From Polaromonas sp. (GTDB taxonomy: Bacteria > Pseudomonadota > Gammaproteobacteria > Burkholderiales > Burkholderiaceae_C), in contig NZ_JAAFGZ010000002.1 in NCBI RefSeq assembly GCF_010365105.1, positions 62,001 to 126,000 of the forward strand: DNA of 64,000 nt. Direction: 5' to 3'. The notes below the pieces were generated by a model. The model ran no database searches, was not told the origin of the DNA, and saw only the letters and a program-made list of their open reading frames with translations. Made by a program: the position numbers and the translations under genes. Numbering within the stretch: position 1 is the stretch's first letter; every line of letters begins with the position of its first letter. Shown in pieces: positions 16,893-25,917 of this stretch.

Positions 16893-17917
16893 TGGAAAGT
16901 CTTGATCTCAGAGTTTTGGGTGACGCGCTGGCCTGGCGAACGGCCGGTCATGCCGTCACGCTCGTCACCGTGGTGCAAACCTGGGGCAGCGCACCGCGAC
17001 CACCGGGCGCCTTGCTGGCGGTGCGGGATGACGGGGTGGTAAGCGGTTCAGTGTCGGGCGGCTGTGTTGAAGACGACCTGATTGCCCGGACCAAGACCAG
17101 TTTAGCCCCCGGGGGCGTGAGCACACCGGCCTTGGCGAAGCCCGCCCTGATCGCCTACGGTGTGACCAAGGAAGAAGCAACCCGTTTCGGTTTGCCGTGT
17201 GGCGGCACCTTGCGGCTGGTGCAGGAACCCCTGCTCGACACGGCCTGGATCACGGAGCTGCTGGCGCGCACGGCCGCGCACGAGTTGGTGGCGCGCAACC
17301 TGACGCTGGCCACCGGCGCCGTTGTGCTCGCAGACGCGGTGCGCGGCCAACCACTGCAGTTCGATGGCACGACGCTGACCACGGTGTTTGGCCCCCAATG
17401 GCGCCTGCTGCTGATTGGCGCTGGTCAGCTGTCGCAGGCGGTGGCGCAAATAGCCCTGATGCTTGACTTCGAGGTGCTCGTGTGCGACCCGCGTGAAGAA
17501 TATGCCGCCATGCTGGTCGCAGGTGTCAAAGGTATCCGGCGCGTGGAGGGCATGCCTGACGATGTGGTGCGCGAACTGCTACCGGATGCGCACACCGCCA
17601 TCGTCGCCCTCACGCACGACCCCAAACTCGACGACATGGCCCTGCTTGAAGCCCTCAAATCAAGCGCTTTCTATGTGGGCGCGCTGGGTTCGCGGCGCAA
17701 TCAGGAGGTCCGCAAGCAGCGACTGGCCGAGCACTTTGACTTGAGCGCGGAAGAGTTGTCGCGCCTGCATGGCCCGGTTGGCTTGGCGCTCGGTGCCAAG
17801 ACGCCGGCCGAGATCGCCGTCTCCATCGTGGCCGAGATCGTGCAGGTCAAAAATGCCGTGGTGGTTGCAGCGGCAGCGCTCACCACCGCAGGCGGCGGCA
17901 GCCTCGCCCTATTTTGA
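16892..17917 (+). CDS. XdhC/CoxI-family maturation factor for the molybdenum enzyme
   Basis: A 341-residue protein of the XdhC/CoxI/CoxF family. The N-terminal block VQTWGSAPRPPGA followed by GSVSGGCVEDDL is the family hallmark; the C-terminal Rossmann domain has LLIGAGQLSQAVAQIA. A late conserved segment reads GLALGAKTPAEIAVSI. Such proteins bind molybdenum cofactor, help its sulfuration and hand it to the apoenzyme. Its start overlaps the stop of the preceding membrane protein gene. In numbered cox clusters it would be CoxI or CoxF; I leave the symbol open. Confidence 0.88.
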   Translation: MESLDLRVLGDALAWRTAGHAVTLVTVVQTWGSAPRPPGALLAVRDDGVVSGSVSGGCVEDDLIARTKTSLAPGGVSTPALAKPALIAYGVTKEEATRFGLPCGGTLRLVQEPLLDTAWITELLARTAAHELVARNLTLATGAVVLADAVRGQPLQFDGTTLTTVFGPQWRLLLIGAGQLSQAVAQIALMLDFEVLVCDPREEYAAMLVAGVKGIRRVEGMPDDVVRELLPDAHTAIVALTHDPKLDDMALLEALKSSAFYVGALGSRRNQEVRKQRLAEHFDLSAEELSRLHGPVGLALGAKTPAEIAVSIVAEIVQVKNAVVVAAAALTTAGGGSLALF

Positions 17918-17953
17918 TTGGCATGACAATAGGTTCCTAAAAGGAGCTTCATC

Positions 17954-18547
17954 ATGGGACAACGACTGACACAAATTGCCACCCGCACCGGGGATAACGG
18001 CACCACCGGACTGGGCGACAACACCCGCGTTTCCAAGGACAGCCGGCGGGTTCACGCCATGGGCGATGTCGATGAGCTGAACTCGAACATCGGCGTGCTG
18101 CTGTGCGAAGACATGCCCGCTGACGTGCGCGACGTGCTGGTCGAGGTGCAGCACCAGTTGTTCAACCTGGGCGGCGAGCTGTCGATTCCAGGCTTCGAGC
18201 TGCTCAAGCCAGACGCGCTGCTGGAGCTGGACGAGGCGCTGGAAACCTACAACGCCCAGTTGCCGCGCCTGGCCGAATTCATTTTGCCCGCCGGTTCCCG
18301 TGCGGCTTCATTGGCGCATGTCTGCCGCACCGTCGCCCGCCGCGCCGAGCGCGCCGTGGTCGCCCTGGGCCAGCAGGACGCGCTGAAAGACACGCCGCGC
18401 CAGTACCTGAACCGCCTGAGCGACCTGTTGTTCGTGCTGTCGCGTGTGCTCAACCGCATGAACGGCGGCGACGATGTGTACTGGAAAAGCGAACGCATGA
18501 CGCGCATGGCGCAGGATGACGCGGCAGAGGCGAAAACCGGGTCCTGA
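17954..18547 (+). CDS. PduO-type cob(I)alamin adenosyltransferase
   Basis: A 197-residue enzyme that transfers the adenosyl group of ATP to cob(I)alamin. The N-terminal ATP-binding motif TRTGDNGTTGLGDNTRVSKDSRR and the late RTVARRAERAVV and RVLNRMNG blocks are diagnostic. A strong site (AAAGGAG) precedes the ATG, 36 nt after the XdhC-like gene, so read-through from the CO locus is possible although no functional link is known. Confidence 0.93.
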   Translation: MGQRLTQIATRTGDNGTTGLGDNTRVSKDSRRVHAMGDVDELNSNIGVLLCEDMPADVRDVLVEVQHQLFNLGGELSIPGFELLKPDALLELDEALETYNAQLPRLAEFILPAGSRAASLAHVCRTVARRAERAVVALGQQDALKDTPRQYLNRLSDLLFVLSRVLNRMNGGDDVYWKSERMTRMAQDDAAEAKTGS

Positions 18548-18571
18548 GCCAGACCGCCGCTGCGCTCGTTT

Positions 18572-18636
18572 GCTATCGAAAAGATAGCTGGTAACGCTTG
18601 TGTGGTAAGTGCAAACGGCTAAAAATGCTTGAAAAC
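18572..18636 (+). repeat. Dispersed repeat between convergent genes
   Basis: It reads GCTATCGAAAAGATAGCTGG and ends GGCTAAAAATGCTTGAAAAC. It matches the left and right blocks of the other copies. It lies between the convergent adenosyltransferase and CoA-transferase genes. Confidence 0.75.
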
Positions 18637-18671
18637 CCGTGCCTGGGCCTGGCCCACACTGTCCGGCGCCG

Positions 18672-20222
18672 TCACACCAGATGCAGCGGCTCCTGCAGGG
18701 CGCTGACCGGTAGCATCTCGCCGGATTCAAGGTAGCGCGAATGCCACGACAGCGCCTCTTCCAGCAGGTGCGGCGTGTGCTTGCCGGAGGCGCCCGTGAG
18801 CGAGCGCTCGAAGTAGTCGCGCAGCGCCGGGCGGAAATCGGGATGCGCGCATTTTTCGATGATCAGCCGCGCCCGTTGCGTCGGCGACAGGCCGCGCAGG
18901 TCGGCCAGGCCCTGCTCGGTGACGATGATTTCCACGTCGTGCTCGGTGTGGTCCACATGCGAGGCCATGGGCACGATGCAGGAAATGGCGCCGTGCCTGG
19001 CGACCGACGGCGTCATGAAGAACGACAGGTACGCATTGCGCGCAAAGTCGCCCGAGCCGCCAATGCCGTTCATGATGCTTGACCCCATGATGTGCGTCGA
19101 GTTGACATTGCCGTAAATGTCGGCCTCGATCATGGCGTTCATGGCGATCACGCCCAGGCGGCGCACCACCTCGGGGTGGTTGCTGATTTCCTGCGGCCGC
19201 AACACGATGCGCTTGCGGTAGAAGTCGATGTTCTGGTTGAAGTCGGCCAGCGCGTCGGGGCTGAACGACAGCGCCGTGGCCGACGCCATCGCCAGCGTGC
19301 CCGAGCGCAGCATGTCGAGCATGCCGTCCTGCAGCACCTCGGTGTAGGCCGTCAGGTTCTTGAACGGGCCCTTGTCCAGGCCGGCCAGCACGGCGTTGGC
19401 GATGTTGCCCACGCCCGACTGCAAGGGCAGCAGCTCGGCCGGCAGGCGGCCGAGTGTGACCTCCTGCTGCAGGAATTCGATGATGTGCGCGGCAATGCGC
19501 TGCGAGTTTTCGTCGGGTGCGGCAAAGGCCGAATTGCGGTCGGGCTGGCTGGTCGGCACCACGGCAATCACCTTGCTCAGGTCGCACGTCAGGTAAGCCT
19601 CGCCGATACGCTCGCCCGGCTGGGTCAGCGGAATCGGCTGGCGGTGCGGCGGCAGGCGGGTGCCGTAGTAGATGTCGTGCATGCCTTCCAGGCCGGCATT
19701 CTGCAGCGTGTTGACTTCCAGGATGATCTTGTCGGCCTGGTCGAGCCAGGTCTTGTTGTTGCCGACCGACGACGACGGAATCAAGCGGCCATCGGGCAGG
19801 ATGCCGACGACTTCCACCACCGCCACGTCAAGCTTGCCCAGGAAGCCGAACCAGACAAACTGCGCCACGTTGGACAGGTGCATGTCGGTGTACTGCATGT
19901 CGCCGGCGTTGATCTGGCGGCGGCAGGTCGGGTCCGACTGGTAGGGCAGGCGCATGTCGATGCCGTGGACCTTGGCCAGCGCGCCGTCGAGTTCGGGCGC
20001 GGTCGAGGCGCCGGTCCACAGGCCGATGCGGAAATCCTCGCCGGCCGCATGCAGCTTTTCAATCCGCCGGGCCAGCGCCTGCGGCACCGACTTGGGGTAA
20101 CCCGCGCCGGTGAAACCGCTCATGCCGACATGGGCGCCCGCCGGAATCAGCGCGGCGGCCTCGTCGGCCGACATGATTTTGGTTCTCAGGGCAGGGTTCT
20201 GTACGCGATCGGCGAAAGACAT
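18672..20222 (-). CDS. Acetyl-CoA hydrolase/transferase, succinate-CoA transferase type
   Basis: A 516-residue class I-like CoA transferase moving CoA between acetyl-, propionyl- or succinyl-CoA and a free carboxylic acid. The likely catalytic Glu is in AYTEVLQDGMLD (about residue 296). Further signatures are GVGNIANAVLAGL, GIGGSGDFARNA and the C-terminal EIIVTEQGLADLRGLSPTQRA. It is a single-gene unit convergent with the adenosyltransferase gene. The natural acyl donor cannot be read from sequence. Confidence 0.9.
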   Translation of the reverse strand: MSFADRVQNPALRTKIMSADEAAALIPAGAHVGMSGFTGAGYPKSVPQALARRIEKLHAAGEDFRIGLWTGASTAPELDGALAKVHGIDMRLPYQSDPTCRRQINAGDMQYTDMHLSNVAQFVWFGFLGKLDVAVVEVVGILPDGRLIPSSSVGNNKTWLDQADKIILEVNTLQNAGLEGMHDIYYGTRLPPHRQPIPLTQPGERIGEAYLTCDLSKVIAVVPTSQPDRNSAFAAPDENSQRIAAHIIEFLQQEVTLGRLPAELLPLQSGVGNIANAVLAGLDKGPFKNLTAYTEVLQDGMLDMLRSGTLAMASATALSFSPDALADFNQNIDFYRKRIVLRPQEISNHPEVVRRLGVIAMNAMIEADIYGNVNSTHIMGSSIMNGIGGSGDFARNAYLSFFMTPSVARHGAISCIVPMASHVDHTEHDVEIIVTEQGLADLRGLSPTQRARLIIEKCAHPDFRPALRDYFERSLTGASGKHTPHLLEEALSWHSRYLESGEMLPVSALQEPLHLV

Positions 20223-20458
20223 CTGGAAAAACTCCGGGTTGGGGCATGGCGCGGAACCGCGCAGGCAAGTGCCCGGATTTTATCAGTCGATGTGGTTTTG
20301 ATTAGGGTAAACCCTTAAATTTGGCGCTGCGCCAGGCGCTCCGGCCACTGCCACCCTTCCGGCACAACGCCTTGGCCGGCGCCGGGCAAGCCAGGAAAGA
20401 CTCATTTATTCATAGCTAAGAATACACGTCCCACCTGCGCAAGAGCCGGTTTTAACCC

Positions 20459-20881
20459 TTATTTTGGCGCCAGCACCGCCATCGTGATGCGTGACACGCA
20501 GGTCAGTTCGCCGGCATCGTTGGTGAGCTCTATTGCCCAGACCTGGGTGCTGCGGCCAATGTGCACCGGCCGGGTGATGCCGGTGACCCAGCCGCTGGTC
20601 GTGCCCTTGAGGTGGTTGGCGTTGATGTCCAGACCGACCACGCGATGGCCTGGCAGCGCGCAATAGGCCGCGCCGCAGGAGCCCAGGGTTTCGGCCAGCA
20701 CCACCGATACGCCGCCATGCAGCAGGCCGTAGGGCTGGATGGTGCGGCTGTCCACCGGCACGCGGGCGCGGATGAAATCGTCGCCGACTTCGAGGAACTC
20801 GATGCCCAGGTGGTGGACGGCGGTGTCGGCGTTCGAGGCGGTGAGCAGTTCGACAGAGATGGCTTGCTTCCAGATTCGCAT
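20459..20881 (-). CDS. Hotdog-fold acyl-CoA thioesterase (PaaI/YdiI type)
   Basis: A 140-residue single hotdog domain. The motif GLLHGGVSVVLAETLGS contains the catalytic Glu of YdiI/MenI-type thioesterases, and the ATG at 20881 gives the usual family length. The track start at 21061 adds 60 residues of unrelated sequence. The substrate is open. Confidence 0.88.
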   Translation of the reverse strand: MRIWKQAISVELLTASNADTAVHHLGIEFLEVGDDFIRARVPVDSRTIQPYGLLHGGVSVVLAETLGSCGAAYCALPGHRVVGLDINANHLKGTTSGWVTGITRPVHIGRSTQVWAIELTNDAGELTCVSRITMAVLAPK

Positions 20882-21009
20882 GACGGGTCCATAAAGATAA
20901 ATGGCCTTCACTATAAGGTGGACACCTACAGCGAATGAGTCCCTTGTCGCGCCCGCGTCTGCTGTGTGCGGCTTAAGCTGCAGCCTATGGCAATGAAACC
21001 GGAAATGGC

Positions 21010-22344
21010 ATGACGCGCACCCGCAAATGGCTGCTTGGAGCAGGCATCGCCCTGGGCGCACTGGGCTTGCTTGCCATTGTGCTGGTCCGCCTGGTTCCTT
21101 CGGACGAGGAACTCAGGCGGCGCGCTGCGGCCGAACTGGAAGCTGCGCTGGGAGTTCCGGTCAGCGTGGGCGCGCTTCACTGGCAGCTGCTGCCGTCGCT
21201 CCGCGTGACAATTGAAAACGTCGTGACAACGCAGAGCCAGCCGATTGAAGTGAAAAAACTCACGGCCTACCCCAACATGGCGGCACTCTGGCAGCGCCGC
21301 CTGAAGCTGGACCGCGCCGACCTGGAGGGTGCGGTTCTGCCGCAGCTTTCATTGCGCCAACTGGGTGACAAGACGCCTTCGGAGACGACACAAAAAACGC
21401 AAGAACCGCCAGCACCGGGTCAAGCGCAAAAGTCGGGCAAATTGACAGTGGATGACCTGCCGCTGGCGCATGTTGCTTTTCGCGATGTGACCTGGATTTC
21501 CCGAACCAACGTCCGGATTGGTTTTGACGGAGAAGCCGATTTTGACGCGGGCTGGCGGCCGCGCACGGCGCAGATTCGCCGCCCGGATGTCACGCCCCCG
21601 GCCGATCTGGCCCTGACCCGCCTGGGGCAGGAGGACCGCTGGGAAGCGCGCATCAACCTGGGGGGCGGCACGGCCAACGGCGAGCTTCAGCTGCAATCCG
21701 GGGACAGGGGCGGACTGCGCCTGAGCGGAAAATTCCAGCCGCAAGGCATCGAAGTCGACAGTGCGCTGCAGGCGATCAACCAGCCCTCCGTCGTTGCAGG
21801 CAAGGCTTCAGGCGAAACCACCTTGTCCGCCAGCGGCGTCACGGCAGGCGAGTTGGCCCGGTCGCTGCACACCACCACGTCCTTCACCATGGGCCGCTCG
21901 ACCTTGCTGCGTTTTGACCTGGACAAGGCCATTCGCAGCCTGGGGAAAGAGCATGCCGGAAAAACCCCGCTCGATGCCATCACGGGCCAGCTGGACACGC
22001 AAAACACCTCGCAAGGCATGGTGGTGAGTCTGAGCCGGCTTAAGACCAGCTCGGGCGCCCTGAGCGCATCGGGCAAGGCGCACATCGCCAACCGGAAGAT
22101 CGACGCCGAGTTTTCGGTCGATCTGGTCGATGGCGTGATCGGTGTTCCGCTCATGCTCAGCGGTCCTCTGGACAAGGTCCAGGTGTCGGTGCCGGCCAGC
22201 GCCCTGGCGGGGGCCGCCGCAGGAACCGCCGTGCTGCCAGGCATCGGCACGGCCATCGGGGCACGCATCGGAGCGGCCATCGGCCGGATACTGGGAGCGG
22301 AGCCGGCGGGCGGGCCGCGTCGCCTGGCGCCTGTCGAAAAGTAG
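21010..22344 (+). CDS. AsmA-family protein
   Basis: A 444-residue protein with an N-terminal signal anchor (KWLLGAGIALGALGLLAIVLVRL) and an extended beta-rich periplasmic body. The segment after the anchor (ELEAALGVPVSVGALHWQLLPSLRVTIENV) is typical of AsmA. A C-terminal Gly/Ala block (ALAGAAAGTAVLPGIGTAIG) ends the protein. AsmA-like proteins act in inner-to-outer membrane lipid transfer or envelope homeostasis. The role here is inferred. Confidence 0.78.
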   Translation: MTRTRKWLLGAGIALGALGLLAIVLVRLVPSDEELRRRAAAELEAALGVPVSVGALHWQLLPSLRVTIENVVTTQSQPIEVKKLTAYPNMAALWQRRLKLDRADLEGAVLPQLSLRQLGDKTPSETTQKTQEPPAPGQAQKSGKLTVDDLPLAHVAFRDVTWISRTNVRIGFDGEADFDAGWRPRTAQIRRPDVTPPADLALTRLGQEDRWEARINLGGGTANGELQLQSGDRGGLRLSGKFQPQGIEVDSALQAINQPSVVAGKASGETTLSASGVTAGELARSLHTTTSFTMGRSTLLRFDLDKAIRSLGKEHAGKTPLDAITGQLDTQNTSQGMVVSLSRLKTSSGALSASGKAHIANRKIDAEFSVDLVDGVIGVPLMLSGPLDKVQVSVPASALAGAAAGTAVLPGIGTAIGARIGAAIGRILGAEPAGGPRRLAPVEK

Positions 22345-22478
22345 TTCGGGCACCACCGGCAGCCCTGCGGCAATGCAGCGGCGCCGCTGGCCCTGCAAGG
22401 CCGGCAACCGACGCTTTCGGGCGTGTTTCTGCTAAGCTTCACAGCTTCTTTCGCTCCCATCCATTGCCCGCGACCACC

Positions 22479-22850
22479 ATGCCACAAGCCCAGAACGACT
22501 CCAACCCCACCGCGCTGGAGCACGCGCTTGACAAGAACGAAGCCATTCAGGAAGCGGTCGAACAGTCGGCCGCCGAACTGTGCGTGGTCAATGCAGTGCT
22601 GACGCAGGAAGTCCCGGCGCACCTGCAAACCGGCGAAGTCGCCCAGGCCATCGAGCGCACCGAGCAACTTGAAAGCCGCATCCAGAATTCGGCCGACGAA
22701 CTGGCGCAGGTCAACCTGGCATTGAAGGAAGAAATCAGCCTGCGTGCCGACCTGGAGCGCCAACTGGCCTCTGCCCAGGCAGCGCTTGACCAGACGCACG
22801 GCCATTCCAAGGCAAAAGACCGTACGGTCCAGGGCTCGGCTGCCCGCTAG
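22479..22850 (+). CDS. Small coiled-coil protein of unknown function
   Basis: A 123-residue, strongly helical and acidic protein with heptad-like stretches (EAIQEAVEQSAAELCVVNAVL and LESRIQNSADELAQVNLAL). No signal or membrane segment. I use the ATG at 22479; the track start is a TTG five codons earlier. It is close downstream of the AsmA gene (134 nt). The family is not recognised. Confidence 0.65.
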   Translation: MPQAQNDSNPTALEHALDKNEAIQEAVEQSAAELCVVNAVLTQEVPAHLQTGEVAQAIERTEQLESRIQNSADELAQVNLALKEEISLRADLERQLASAQAALDQTHGHSKAKDRTVQGSAAR

Positions 22851-22895
22851 CGCACAAGCCGTCTGGCCGGCAACGGCGGCATGCCGCAACCACCG

Positions 22896-22980
22896 CATTT
22901 TTTGCTAGGGTATCAATAGCTGCCGGCGCATACACAGTCTGCGCAGAGTGCCTTTTTGACACTGAAAAATCCGTTTTTGA
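22896..22980 (+). repeat. Dispersed ~65-85 bp repeat, copy B
   Basis: It aligns end to end with copy A at 2233-2316: TTTTTTGCTAGGGTATCAAT at the left, CACAGTCTGCGC in the middle and GACACTGAAAAATCC at the right. Like copy A it lies between convergent genes, 32 nt from the permease stop. Confidence 0.8.
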
Positions 22981-23011
22981 ATCAGCCCGACTGCGCGCTA
23001 GCCTGCCCTGG

Positions 23012-24298
23012 CTATTTCCTGCGGTCCAGCAGCGCGTAAAGCAGGATCGCGCCAAAGGTTGCGGTGCCAATGCCGCCCAGCGCAAACTGGCCGAACTTCA
23101 GCGTGAAGTCGCCGGTGCCCAGCACCAGCGTGATGGCGGCAACCAGCAGGTTCTTGTTGTCCGAGAAATCGACCTTGTTGACGACCCAGATCCGGGCGCC
23201 GGCCACGGCAATCAGACCGAACACGACGATGCTCACGCCGCCCATTACCGGCAGCGGAATCGCCTGGATCAGCGCACCGAACTTGGGGCTGAAGCCCAGC
23301 AGCAGCGCAATCAGCGCCGCAAAGACAAACACTGCCGTCGAATAAATGCGGGTGGCCGCCATCACGCCGATGTTTTCGGCATAGGTGGTCACGCCGGTGC
23401 CGCCGGCGCTGCCCGACACCATGGTGGCAATGCCGTCGCCGATGAAGGCGCGGCCCATGTACACGTCCAGGTTCTTGCCGGTCATGGCCGTCACCGCCTT
23501 GATGTGGCCCAGGTTTTCCGCCACCAGAATCACCACCACCGGAACGATCAGCAGCATGGCATTGGCGCTGAACACCGGCGCGGCAAAGCCCGGCAGGCCA
23601 AACCAGTCGGCATTCGCCATGCCGCTCAGGGCGATGGGCTTGCCCAGGCCCAGGCCGTTGGTCAGCAGCGCATAGATCAGCGACGAGACGATCAGACCGA
23701 TCAGGATCAGCAGGCGCTGCAGCATGCCGCGCGTCATCACCGCCACCAGCGCCACGCTGACGAAGGTGACCACCTGCATCCACGAATCGAAGTTGCTGGC
23801 CGCCATGTTCTTGATCGGAATGCTGGCCAGGTTCAGGCCAATCACGGCAACCACCGCGCCGGTGACCACCGGCGGCATGAGCCGCTCGATCCAGCGCGTG
23901 CCCACCAGCTGCACCAGGGCGCCAATGGCCGCATACACCGCGCCGCAGGCGATGATGCCGCCCAGCGCCAGGCCGATGTTGGCATTCGGCCCCTTGCCGG
24001 CATAACCCGTGGCGGCGATCACCACGCCGATGAAGGCAAAGCTCGACCCGAGGTAGCTCGGCACCTTGCCGTTGGTGATGACAAAAAAGATCAGCGTGCC
24101 GATGCCGCTCATCAGGATGGCGATGTTCGGGTCGAACCCCATCAGCAACGGCGCCAGCACGGTCGAGCCGAACATGGCAATCACGTGCTGCACGCCCATC
24201 AGCGCCGTCTGCGGCCAGGGCAGCCGCTCGTCCGGCCCGATGACGCCGCCTTGCCCCAGCACCGCGCTGCTTTTTTCCGTCCAGTCCAGCATGCCCAT
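23012..24298 (-). CDS. Uracil/xanthine permease (NCS2 family)
   Basis: A 428-residue transporter with 12-14 hydrophobic segments. The N-terminal GVQHVIAMFGSTVLAPLLMG and the family block VVVILVAENLGHIKAV identify NCS2 uracil-type symporters; FGLIAVAGARIWVVNK supports this. It imports uracil or a related base with protons. It stands alone, and no pyrimidine genes adjoin it. Confidence 0.92.
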   Translation of the reverse strand: MGMLDWTEKSSAVLGQGGVIGPDERLPWPQTALMGVQHVIAMFGSTVLAPLLMGFDPNIAILMSGIGTLIFFVITNGKVPSYLGSSFAFIGVVIAATGYAGKGPNANIGLALGGIIACGAVYAAIGALVQLVGTRWIERLMPPVVTGAVVAVIGLNLASIPIKNMAASNFDSWMQVVTFVSVALVAVMTRGMLQRLLILIGLIVSSLIYALLTNGLGLGKPIALSGMANADWFGLPGFAAPVFSANAMLLIVPVVVILVAENLGHIKAVTAMTGKNLDVYMGRAFIGDGIATMVSGSAGGTGVTTYAENIGVMAATRIYSTAVFVFAALIALLLGFSPKFGALIQAIPLPVMGGVSIVVFGLIAVAGARIWVVNKVDFSDNKNLLVAAITLVLGTGDFTLKFGQFALGGIGTATFGAILLYALLDRRK

Positions 24299-24424
24299 TG
24301 ATCGCTCCAGTTTGTAAGTGGGGCAATGCTAAAGGCAATTGGCCGTGCCTGGAATTTTCAGACCAGCGCGGCGCGAAGAAACCGGCTGGCGCCAACCTGC
24401 ATGCTGGCTGGCAGGACGCCAGCT

Positions 24425-25762
24425 TCAGCCAGTCGATTGCATGAAGCGGCGGGTGGCGTACAGGCCTGCCGGCGTCCAGTGCAGATCGGACGACATGGCC
24501 CGGACCAGCAGTTGCCGTTGCTGTTCAGCATCAAGGCATGCCGCCAGTTCGGCTTTCGGGGCTTGAAGGTCGTGGTCAGGCGCTTCCTCGTGCGAGGTTT
24601 CCAGCACCTTCAGCAGGCCCGGATTTGTAACGCCCGCTTGATGCTGCACCAGCCGGGAATGTGCGCGGAAACTGGGGCGACGCCGGCCGGACAGCAACGC
24701 GGGTTCGTCATGCGCCTGGCCATCGGCGCTCGCGTCGCCGCGAATCCAGTCATGGATGACCTGCAGTTCATAGGGACTGAACACGCCAAACATTTCGGCC
24801 TTGTCGCCCTGCAGCAGTTTCCAGAAACGGCTTTCACCCACCGGCGCATGGCGCTTGATCCATCCGGCCTGCTCCAGCGCCGCCAGAAAAGCCGGAATGC
24901 CGTCAGGCTGCGCAAGCCAGTCGTTGACGCTGCGGCCTGCCACCCGGCAGTAGTCGGAATGCGCGCTCTGGCCGGTCAGGCGCTTGCGCGAGAAAATCGC
25001 TTCCACCTCACGCTGCATGTCAAAGCCGGCAATCACTTCGGTGGTGCCGACGCCCGCGTTGCTGAGTCGGCTGCCATCGTGTACCCGTTGCCAGAAACCG
25101 GCGCTGTCGCCAAAGCGCGGCAGCGTGTCCAGTACCGCCTGCACCGCCCGCTGCGCATGGCCGCTGTCGGCGTTGTCCATGGTGATGTGCAGCGTGAAAT
25201 AGTACGGGTCGATGCCCGGTTCGTTCAACTCACAGGCCGTGATCAACAGGTGCAGCTGCAGTTGCTCGTAAGCCAGGTTGAAGCCGATGATTTCAGGCAA
25301 AAATTCGCTGGCGTTCCATCCCGGGGCGAGCTGCAGCACGCCCTGCGTGTAAAAAGCATCCGGCAGGCCGTGCAGCGGGTTCAGGCCATGGCCTCCAGCA
25401 GCTTGCGGTAGAGCAGCACATGGTTTTTCTCGGCGCGGCCTTCACCGGGTTCTTTGACATAGGTGGCGATCAAAACGGTAGGTGTCCGGCTCAAAGAACA
25501 CCGCACCCGGCTGCGCAGCAAGTTGCAGGTTTCATCCAACAACCCCGCGTCGCGCAGCCATTCCAGTGCATTGCCCGGCAGCAGGCCGGGGGCAAACGGC
25601 CGGCTTCAGCCGAACACATCACGCAGGTTGCGCGCGGCAGGGTTGCCGTACCGGACATTCACCCGGTCATGGCTTGCCGGGGGGGATGACTGTGAACCGG
25701 TAGCCGGTTTGCTGGAGCCAGCGGCCCGGCAGGACCAGCACGTCGGGAACTGAAAGGGCCAT
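24425..25762 (-). pseudogene. Decayed iron-containing redox enzyme (heme-oxygenase-like fold)
   Basis: The intact C-terminal part (24425-25339, 304 residues) includes GFNLAYEQLQLHLLITACEL and a downstream HITMDNADSGHAQRAVQA, resembling heme-oxygenase-like di-iron proteins. In-frame homology continues upstream as NPLHGLPDAFYTQG, then jumps frame: YRKLLEAM, GAVFFEPDTYRFD, ALEWLRDAGLLDET, an in-frame TGA after LRDVFG, VNVRYGNPAARNL, and a further shift at a run of seven Cs before ALSVPDVLVLPGRWL. At least four frame changes and one stop are needed to join about 446 residues. The family match is tentative; the frameshifted state is read directly. Confidence 0.75.
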
Positions 25763-25917
25763 GTGAACCACCACGCCTTGCAGAAAAATCAAACAGTCAA
25801 TCCACGCCACGCAGGCCCACAGCTGTGTCGGCCGTCCTGCCTGAGCACCGTAGGAAGTTGGCAAGCCTTGACCTCGCACAGCGTTGTGGGGCTGTTGAAC
25901 TGCTACGCTTGCCGGCT

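Noticed and set aside
19092-20318. 408-residue plus-strand ORF opposite the CoA-transferase gene
   Set aside because: Antisense shadow with no recognisable domain.
20400-20460. Further copy of the dispersed repeat before the thioesterase gene
   Set aside because: Only ATAGCT and a GC..AAGAG block match; too weak to call.
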